From: Pseudolabrys sp.
GTDB taxonomy: Bacteria; Pseudomonadota; Alphaproteobacteria; Rhizobiales; Xanthobacteraceae
Direction: 5' to 3'
Length of the DNA stretch: 11,698 nt
NCBI GenBank assembly: GCA_026125925.1
Contig: JAHCKF010000068.1
Location: forward strand, 1 to 11,698
In this document: positions 6,711-11,698 of the stretch, one piece after another
Position numbering within the stretch: position 1 is the stretch's first letter
How the letters are laid out: each line of letters opens with the position of its first letter
Made by a program: the position numbers and the translations under genes
Notes under the pieces: model-generated
The model's input: only the letters and a program-made list of their open reading frames with translations
Told to the model about the DNA's origin: nothing
Database searches by the model: none

Positions 6711-7991
6711 ATGGACCTCGGCCTGCTGGTGATCCTGGCCTTCTTTGTATTGTTCGTGCTCGGCTTCCCGGTGGTGTTCGCCATCCTGGTGCCGTCGATC
6801 GCTTATATCTGGTGGCAGGACATTCCTTTGGCGACAATCGGCCAGCGCGTTCTCTATTCAATGGACTCCTTTCCATTGGTAGCGGTGCCGGTGTTCATTT
6901 TCGTCGGCAATCTCATGAATTCGGCCGGCATCACGCAGAAACTGTTTCACTTTGCTGATGTCCTGGTCGGCCGTCTCCATGGCGGGCTGGCGCAGGTCAA
7001 CATCGTCGCCAGTCTCATCTTCTCCGGCGTGTCCGGTGCAGCGCTGGCCGACGTCGGCGGCCTAGGCCGCATCGAGATCAAGGCGATGAAGGACCGCGGC
7101 TTCTCGCTACCCTTTTCCGCCGCCGTCACTGGGGCGTCCGCCATCGTCGGACCGATCTTCCCGCCGTCGATTCCGCTGATCATCTATGCCTCGATTACGT
7201 CGATCTCGGCGCTGCAATTACTCGTGGCCGGCATCATCCCGGCGCTAATCTGCGTCGCCATGCTGATGGCCGCGACCGCCGTCATCGCGATGAAAGCCGA
7301 CCTGCCGCGCTCCGACCGTTGGCCGACATTGCGCGAACTGTGGCGAGCGCTGTGGCCTGCGGCGCCGGCGCTGTTCGCGCCTGTGGTGCTGGTCGGCGGC
7401 ATGCTGTCCGGCAGCTTTACGCCGACCGAGGCATCGGCGATCTGCGTCATCTACGTGTTGCTGATCGGCGCCTTTTACTACCGCGACATGAACTGGGGCT
7501 TCATCCGCGAGGCGGCGATCGCCACTGTGCGTGGGACGTCCGCCATCCTCATCATCGTCGCGGCTGCCTCGATGTTCGGCTGGATCCTCGCGGTCGAGCA
7601 GGTGCCGCAAGAGTTCTCGGCCTGGTTCAAGGATATTTCCGCCAACCCGCTGGTGCTGCTGCTGGTGGTGAACTGCATCTTCTTCATCGCCGGCATGTTC
7701 GTCGACTCGACCACGGCGACTCTGCTGCTGGTGCCCATCGTCGCGCCGCCGGTCGTCGCTGCCGGCGTCGACCCGGTCCATCTCGGCATCGTCGTCGTGT
7801 TCAATTTGATGATCGGCACCGTCACGCCGCCTTTTGGCTTGTCGCTGTTCCTATTGTCGAACATGACCGGCGTGCCGATGATCAAACTCCTGAAGGCGAT
7901 GCTGCCATTCTACCCGCCGCTGCTGATCACGCTTGCCATCCTGACTGCGGTGCCGGCGCTGGTCCTTTTCATTCCCAACCTTTTGCGATAG
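6711..7991 (+). CDS. dctM: TRAP transporter large permease, DctM family
   Basis: This 426-residue, strongly hydrophobic protein is the ion-coupled channel subunit of the TRAP system in the inner membrane, driven by a sodium or proton gradient in known examples. It matches the family length. Landmarks are FPLVAVPVFIFVGNLM (54-69), the SGVSGAALADVGGLG segment (about 105-119), GPIFPPSIPLIIYA (147-160), the FTPTEASAI motif (near 236-244) and the C-terminal TPPFGLSLFLL. These repeats form the substrate site of the elevator-type fold. AGGAAG precedes the ATG at good spacing, 18 bp after dctQ. Its stop TAG shares a G with a possible GTG start of the next gene, so the regulator is almost certainly in the same transcript. 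Confidence 0.95.
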   Translation: MDLGLLVILAFFVLFVLGFPVVFAILVPSIAYIWWQDIPLATIGQRVLYSMDSFPLVAVPVFIFVGNLMNSAGITQKLFHFADVLVGRLHGGLAQVNIVASLIFSGVSGAALADVGGLGRIEIKAMKDRGFSLPFSAAVTGASAIVGPIFPPSIPLIIYASITSISALQLLVAGIIPALICVAMLMAATAVIAMKADLPRSDRWPTLRELWRALWPAAPALFAPVVLVGGMLSGSFTPTEASAICVIYVLLIGAFYYRDMNWGFIREAAIATVRGTSAILIIVAAASMFGWILAVEQVPQEFSAWFKDISANPLVLLLVVNCIFFIAGMFVDSTTATLLLVPIVAPPVVAAGVDPVHLGIVVVFNLMIGTVTPPFGLSLFLLSNMTGVPMIKLLKAMLPFYPPLLITLAILTAVPALVLFIPNLLR

Positions 7992-8002
7992 TGATCCGCC
8001 GC

Positions 8003-8710
8003 ATGGCAAACCCGGCAGAGCAGACCACGGCGATCGATCTCGGCGGCCCGATCGAATGGCGCTCGCTGCACGAGACCGTGGTTGCGCGTTTGCGCGATCT
8101 GATCGCCGAAGGCCAGCTTCCCGAAGGTAGCCGCATCATCGAGCGGGAGCTGTGCGACCAGCTCGGCGTGTCGCGCACCCCGCTGCGCGAAGCGTTCAAG
8201 GTGCTGGCGTCCGAGGGACTCGTCGAAATCCTGCCCAACCGCGGCGCCGTGGTCACGCGGCTGAGCCCACGCGAGGCCCACGACATGCTGGCCGTGCTGG
8301 CTCGGCTCGAGGCTTTCGCCGGCGAGCTCGCCTGCACGCATGCAACCGATGCCGAGTTGCGAGGCTTGCGCGATCTGCACGACCGGATGATGGAGCATTA
8401 CCGGCAGCGCGAGAAGCTCGAGTATTTCCGCATCAATCAGAGCATCCATGTCGAAATCGTCCGCGTCGCGCGCAACGACGCGCTGCGCCAGATCCACGGT
8501 CGCCTGCACGCGCGCATGAAGCGAAGCCGCTTCCGTGGCAACGACATCCCGGACAACTGGGCCGCGGCGGTAGCCGATCATGAAGAGTTGATCGTCGCGC
8601 TGGAGACGCGCAACGGACGTCTGGCCCATGACGTGATGCGGCGTCACATCGAGGCATCCTGGACGCGGCTGGCCAATTCGCTCGCCATCGATCCCGCCAC
8701 TTTCGACTAA
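8003..8710 (+). CDS. GntR-family regulator, FCD subfamily (regulator 1)
   Basis: This 235-residue transcription factor has an N-terminal winged helix-turn-helix (about 20-88) with RIIERELCDQLGVSRTPLRE, then an all-helical FCD ligand-binding domain (about 93-220). Three histidines typical of the FCD metal site are present: H149, H193 and H215. Such proteins usually repress a transport or catabolic operon and release DNA when they bind a small organic acid. I chose the ATG at 8003. A GTG at 7991 overlapping the dctM stop is in frame and adds four residues; neither start has a good ribosome-binding site, which suggests translational coupling. It lies between the transporter and a dehydrogenase, so it probably controls this cluster. 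It is a close paralogue of the regulator at 9632-10315. Confidence 0.92.
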   Translation: MANPAEQTTAIDLGGPIEWRSLHETVVARLRDLIAEGQLPEGSRIIERELCDQLGVSRTPLREAFKVLASEGLVEILPNRGAVVTRLSPREAHDMLAVLARLEAFAGELACTHATDAELRGLRDLHDRMMEHYRQREKLEYFRINQSIHVEIVRVARNDALRQIHGRLHARMKRSRFRGNDIPDNWAAAVADHEELIVALETRNGRLAHDVMRRHIEASWTRLANSLAIDPATFD

Positions 8711-8730
8711 TCTCCGCGGAGGATTTCACC

Positions 8731-9600
8731 ATGGACAAGACCATCGGATTCATCGGACTTGGCTTGATGGGCGAAGGCTTCACGCGCCGGCTGGTCGAGA
8801 AGGGCTACCGCGTCATCGGTTACGACATCGATGCCAAGCGTGCGGCGGCGGCCGCGGGGTGGGGTGTCACATCGGCTAAAAACGCCGCAGATGTGGCTAC
8901 GCAAAGCGACATCATTCTGTGCTGCGTTATCAACACGGCGGCGGTCGAGGATGCGGCGCTCGGCGTGTCCGGTGTCGTCAACACGCCTAAGCCAACCGGC
9001 AAGATTTTCATCGACCATTCGACCACCGAACTCGAGGCGACGCGCCGCATGGCCGCGGCACTCGCTGAGAAAGGCATGTCGTTCATCGATGCGCCAGTGT
9101 CCGGCGGGCCGGGCGCGGCCAAGGCCGGCACACTGGCGATCATGGCGGGCGGCGACGGTGCGGCCATCGCGAAGGCTGCACCGGTGCTGGCCGATCTCGG
9201 CACCATGACGCATATGGGTGCGGTTGGCACCGGGCAGGCGACCAAGCTGGTCAATCAGACTTTGGTGCTGACGAATTACTGCGTCATCGCCGAAGCGCTG
9301 CGGCTCGCCGAATCCTATGGCGTCGATGCTACCAAGATCCCGAAGGCGCTGGCGACCGGCCATGCCGGTTCGAACCTGCTGGCTGCGGCGATGCCGCAAA
9401 TGATCGCCGAAGATTTCGTGCCCCGCGGCTTTGCCCGGCAGGTGTTGAAGGACCTCGAAATGCTGCAGGCGGCGGCCCGCGAGCAACATCTGGCGATGCC
9501 AATGGCGTCGCAGGCGCTGACCTTGTACCGGCTACTGGTTGCGTCCGGCAAAAGCGAGCTCGACGCCACCGCGGTGGTGACACTGTATCCCAAGCACTAA
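8731..9600 (+). CDS. 3-hydroxyisobutyrate dehydrogenase-family oxidoreductase
   Basis: A 289-residue NAD(P)-dependent beta-hydroxyacid dehydrogenase, the family of 3-hydroxyisobutyrate dehydrogenase and tartronate semialdehyde reductase (GarR/GlxR). The Rossmann motif GFIGLGLMGEGF is at 6-17. The second strand ends VIGYDID, with acidic Asp32, which favours NAD over NADP. The substrate motif DAPVSGGPGAAKAGTL is at 120-134. The catalytic Lys172 and Asn175 are in GTGQATKLVNQ. All key residues are present and the length is normal, so the enzyme should be active. A strong GGAGGA lies 8 bases before the ATG, and the gene starts 20 bp after regulator 1. In this setting it probably oxidises or reduces a hydroxyacid or semialdehyde of the pathway; the substrate is undetermined. 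Confidence 0.93.
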   Translation: MDKTIGFIGLGLMGEGFTRRLVEKGYRVIGYDIDAKRAAAAAGWGVTSAKNAADVATQSDIILCCVINTAAVEDAALGVSGVVNTPKPTGKIFIDHSTTELEATRRMAAALAEKGMSFIDAPVSGGPGAAKAGTLAIMAGGDGAAIAKAAPVLADLGTMTHMGAVGTGQATKLVNQTLVLTNYCVIAEALRLAESYGVDATKIPKALATGHAGSNLLAAAMPQMIAEDFVPRGFARQVLKDLEMLQAAAREQHLAMPMASQALTLYRLLVASGKSELDATAVVTLYPKH

Positions 9601-9631
9601 TCTATGTCGCGGCTTCTGCAGAGGTGCGTCG

Positions 9632-10315
9632 TCAAGCCGGCGCTGCTGCATCCTGCTGTGCCGCAAGCTCGCGGCCTCGGTCGGTTTCGGCAAAGCCGGC
9701 CTTGAGGATCTCCTCGCGCTTGTGACGCAGGTGCGCGCGCAGAATGTGGGCAAGGCCGAGGGCGTCTCGCCGCTGCAGCGCGTTGAGGATCGCTTCGTGC
9801 TCGCGGATCGCCGTGGCCCAGCGCGGCGGCGTCATCGGCGTCAGGTAGCGCGCGCGGCGGATACGCGCCGTCACCGAGTCGTACAGCCCCGACAATACGG
9901 GATTGCACGCCGCGGCGACGATCGCTTCGTGGATTTGCCGATTGCGCCGATAATACTGAGTGAGATCGCCGTCGCGGTAGTGCTCGACCATGGCGGCATG
10001 CGCCTTGGCGATTTCCTGCACCTGCTCCTCAGTGACGCGCTCGCAAGCGAGCTCGCCGGCCAGCGCCTCGAGGCCCTGACACACCTCGAAGAGATCGTGG
10101 ACGTCCTTGTCGGTGAGGCGCGCGGCGCGCGAGCCGCGGTGCGGCAGCAGCAGCACGAGGCCTTCGGCGGCGAGAACCTTCAGCGCCTCGCGCAAAGGCG
10201 TGCGCGAGATGTTGAGCTTGAGGCAAAGCTCGCGCTCCGGAATGCGGGCGCCCGGCGGCACCTCGCCCTCCAGCAGCAAGTCCCGCAGGCGGGACACAAC
10301 CTCCTCATGCAGCAT
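9632..10315 (-). CDS. GntR-family regulator, FCD subfamily (regulator 2)
   Basis: A 227-residue transcription factor built like regulator 1: winged HTH at about 1-67 (RIPERELCLKLNISRTPLRE) and FCD domain at about 72-200, with histidines H129, H173 and H195 at matching positions. Over the first 61 aligned residues 42 are identical to regulator 1, counted by eye. I chose the ATG at 10315 because the conserved HEEVVSRLRDLL helix begins three residues later, and GGGAAG lies about 10 bases upstream. An in-frame ATG at 10381 would add 22 unconserved residues encoded across a palindromic site, so it is less likely. The gene converges on the dehydrogenase gene (31 bp between stops) and diverges from the crotonase gene, which it probably controls together with itself. 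Confidence 0.9.
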   Translation of the reverse strand: MLHEEVVSRLRDLLLEGEVPPGARIPERELCLKLNISRTPLREALKVLAAEGLVLLLPHRGSRAARLTDKDVHDLFEVCQGLEALAGELACERVTEEQVQEIAKAHAAMVEHYRDGDLTQYYRRNRQIHEAIVAAACNPVLSGLYDSVTARIRRARYLTPMTPPRWATAIREHEAILNALQRRDALGLAHILRAHLRHKREEILKAGFAETDRGRELAAQQDAAAPA

Positions 10316-10339
10316 CGGATTTTGGCTTCCCGGGCCAAT

Positions 10340-10351
10340 TTTGCATTCAAA
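10340..10351. promoter_or_regulatory. Operator candidate C upstream of regulator 2
   Basis: TTTG-catt-CAAA is a perfect inverted repeat containing the same TTGCATTCAA decamer found at 5071-5080. It lies 24 bp upstream of the chosen regulator 2 start, which fits autoregulation by a GntR/FCD protein. Confidence 0.6.
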
Positions 10352-10396
10352 CTGGAACCATATACGGAAAATTCCGGCCATTGTCTCTTGAATAAT

Positions 10397-10419
10397 GCGA
10401 GTTTTGAATTCAAAATCGC
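10397..10419. promoter_or_regulatory. Operator candidate D upstream of the crotonase gene
   Basis: TTTTGAATTCAAAA (10402-10415) is a perfect 14-bp palindrome, extended by GCGA on the left and TCGC on the right with a one-base offset. The core TTG-aatt-CAA has the same form as candidates B and C. It lies 34 bp before the crotonase start, in the position expected for a promoter-overlapping operator. Confidence 0.62.
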
Positions 10420-10449
10420 GACAACACTAGGGTAGGAAACGCAACCAAA

Positions 10450-11247
10450 ATGGATCAGCCGCACTCGGGCGCCGACGACCTCCTGTTCGAAATCAAGGGA
10501 GGCATCGGCTGGGTCACCTTCAACCGGCCGCAGGCGCGCAATGCCTTCACCTTCGCCATGTATGAGCGCCTCGCCGAGATCAGCGAGCAGGCGAATGCCG
10601 ACCGCTCGATCAAGGCCATCGTGTTCACCGGCGCCGGCGACAAAGCCTTCGCCTCGGGCACCGACATCAACCAGTTCCGCGCCTTCAAGACGCCGCAGGA
10701 TGCGCTCGACTACGAAGGCCGCATCGACCGCGTGCTCACCAAGCTGGAAGAATGCCGCGTCCCGACCATCGCGGCGATATCCGGCGCCTGCACCGGCGGC
10801 GGCGCCGGCATCGCCGCCTGCTGCGACCTGCGCATCGGCACCAAGACCACCAAGGTCGGCTTCCCGATCGCCCGCACGCTTGGCAACTGCCTGTCGATGT
10901 CGAACATCAGCCGCTTGACGGCGTTGATCGGCCCGGCGCGCGTCAAGGACGTCATCTTCACCGCGCGCCTGATCGGTGCCGAGGAGGCCTTGCATGCCGG
11001 CCTGCTGCACGAGGTGGTCGAGGACCACGCGGCGCTGATGGCGCGCGCCGACGAACTGTCGAAGCAGATCGCCGGTCATGCGCCGTTGACGCTCGCCGCG
11101 ACCAAGCAGGCGCTGGCGCGGCTGCAGAAGCGGCTGTCGCGCGAGGAAGGCGAGGACCTCATCGTCAGTTGCTACATGAGCCAGGACTTCCGCGAAGGCA
11201 TGGACGCCTTCCTCAACAAGCGCGCGCCGCAGTGGAAGGGCGAGTAA
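10450..11247 (+). CDS. Enoyl-CoA hydratase/isomerase (crotonase) family protein, atypical active site
   Basis: A 265-residue crotonase-fold enzyme acting on a CoA thioester in the cytoplasm. Landmarks are GWVTFNRPQARNAF (20-33), the oxyanion-hole strand AFASGTDI (66-73), the second oxyanion loop SGACTGGGAGIAACCDLRIG (111-130) and a normal C-terminal helix. In classic enoyl-CoA hydratase the two catalytic Glu residues occupy GGGxE and the FGxPE motif. Here those positions are Gly120 and Ile140, so ordinary water addition by that mechanism is unlikely. The thioester-stabilising oxyanion hole looks intact, which allows another crotonase reaction such as isomerisation, hydrolysis, C-C cleavage or decarboxylation. 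The start ATG is preceded by GGTAGGAAA. The CoA-transferase gene starts 4 bp after its stop, so they form one operon. Confidence 0.9.
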   Translation: MDQPHSGADDLLFEIKGGIGWVTFNRPQARNAFTFAMYERLAEISEQANADRSIKAIVFTGAGDKAFASGTDINQFRAFKTPQDALDYEGRIDRVLTKLEECRVPTIAAISGACTGGGAGIAACCDLRIGTKTTKVGFPIARTLGNCLSMSNISRLTALIGPARVKDVIFTARLIGAEEALHAGLLHEVVEDHAALMARADELSKQIAGHAPLTLAATKQALARLQKRLSREEGEDLIVSCYMSQDFREGMDAFLNKRAPQWKGE

Positions 11248-11251
11248 GGCC

Positions 11252-11698
11252 ATGGGTAGCGCAAGCCGTCCGCAGGGGCCGCTAACCGGCCTCAAGGTCG
11301 TCGACCTGACGCATGTCATGGCCGGGCCGACCTGCACCTTGATGCTCGCCGACATGGGCGCCGAGGTCATCAAGATCGAAAAGACGCCGAAGGGCGACGA
11401 CACCCGCTATTCGGTGCCGCCGAAGATCGGCGACGAGGCCGCGTCCTTCCTGATGATGAATCGCAACAAGCGCGGCGTTGTCATCGACCTCAAGACCAAG
11501 GGTGGCGCGGCGATCCTGCGCAAGTTGATTGCCAAGGCCGACGTGTTGGTCGAGAACTTCGCCCCCGGCGTGCTCGAGCGTCTCGGCTTCGGCTACGAGG
11601 TGATGCATAAGGAATTCCCGGGCCTCATCTACTGTTCGCTGTCCGGCTTCGGCCGCACCGGCCCCTACAAGGAGCGGCGCGGTTTCGACCTCGTCGCG
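11252..11698 (+). CDS. Family III CoA-transferase (CaiB/BaiF), N-terminal part
   Basis: The first 149 codons of a CoA-transferase that would normally be about 390-400 residues; the right edge cuts it. Typical landmarks are PLTGLKVVDLTHVMAGPTC (10-28), LADMGAEVIKIEK (32-44), NRNKRGVVIDLK (69-80), ADVLVENFAPGVLERLG (94-110) and SLSGFGRTGPY near the end. The Asp in the final RGFDLVA is probably the residue that forms the acyl-anhydride intermediate, since it sits where the family's catalytic Asp is expected, but the sequence stops there. These enzymes move CoA from a donor thioester to a carboxylate. The tight spacing after the crotonase gene suggests it activates the acid that the crotonase then uses. 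Confidence 0.93.
   Translation, partial: MGSASRPQGPLTGLKVVDLTHVMAGPTCTLMLADMGAEVIKIEKTPKGDDTRYSVPPKIGDEAASFLMMNRNKRGVVIDLKTKGGAAILRKLIAKADVLVENFAPGVLERLGFGYEVMHKEFPGLIYCSLSGFGRTGPYKERRGFDLVA

Noticed and set aside
9601..9631. Bidirectional terminator between the converging dehydrogenase and regulator 2 genes
   Set aside because: The 31-bp gap has no convincing stem-loop or T run.
10316..10381. N-terminal extension of regulator 2 from the ATG at 10381
   Set aside because: The 22 extra residues are unlike the family and their codons overlap a palindromic operator; a better-placed ATG is at 10315.
1..11698. CRISPR array, tRNA, rRNA, phage or defence genes
   Set aside because: No regularly spaced repeats, no tRNA-like arms and no nuclease, capsid or toxin motifs were seen in either strand.

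Overview
This window looks like part of an alphaproteobacterial chromosome, probably from the Rhizobiales (Bradyrhizobium-like). The reasons are the high GC content, the IS66 and IS5 transposase types, and the mix of TRAP transport, CoA-dependent catabolism and FCD-type GntR regulators. That assignment is inference from gene style, not from a database match.

Layout. (1) 1-639: the C-terminal part of an acyl-CoA dehydrogenase that runs in from the left edge. (2) About 665-2592: a graveyard of insertion sequences. An IS5-family transposase gene on the minus strand is split by an internally deleted 813-bp IS66-type element (1429-2241). That element still has recognisable terminal inverted repeats and an 8-bp target duplication with one mismatch. 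A further fragment of IS66 tnpC, pointing the opposite way, abuts the broken end of the IS5 gene. (3) 2593-3058: spacer with no gene I can support. (4) 3059-5024, minus strand: a two-gene unit, a PdxA-family dehydrogenase followed by a COG3618-type amidohydrolase/lactonase. (5) 5025-5147: a divergent control region with two overlapping palindromes. (6) 5148-9600, plus strand: a TRAP transporter (dctP, dctQ, dctM), a GntR/FCD regulator and a 3-hydroxyisobutyrate-dehydrogenase-type oxidoreductase. (7) 9632-10315, minus strand: a second GntR/FCD regulator, clearly paralogous to the first. (8) 10316-10449: a second divergent control region with palindromes of the same TTG-N4-CAA form. (9) 10450-11698, plus strand: an atypical crotonase, then a family III CoA-transferase (CaiB/BaiF) cut by the right edge.

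How it fits together (inference). The genes read as a cluster for uptake and breakdown of an unidentified organic acid. The TRAP system would import it; the amidohydrolase, PdxA-like enzyme and beta-hydroxyacid dehydrogenase would process it by hydrolysis and oxidation; the CoA-transferase, crotonase and acyl-CoA dehydrogenase would handle CoA-bound intermediates. The exact decamer TTGCATTCAA lies in both divergent control regions, and the two regulators have very similar DNA-binding domains, so the two halves may be co-regulated. Several enzymes lack residues that are catalytic or conserved in their best-known relatives (both crotonase glutamates, the PdxA Arg and Asp before HGTA, the usual Asp of the amidohydrolase). 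The standard names may therefore not describe the real reactions. I see no tRNA, rRNA, CRISPR array or defence system.
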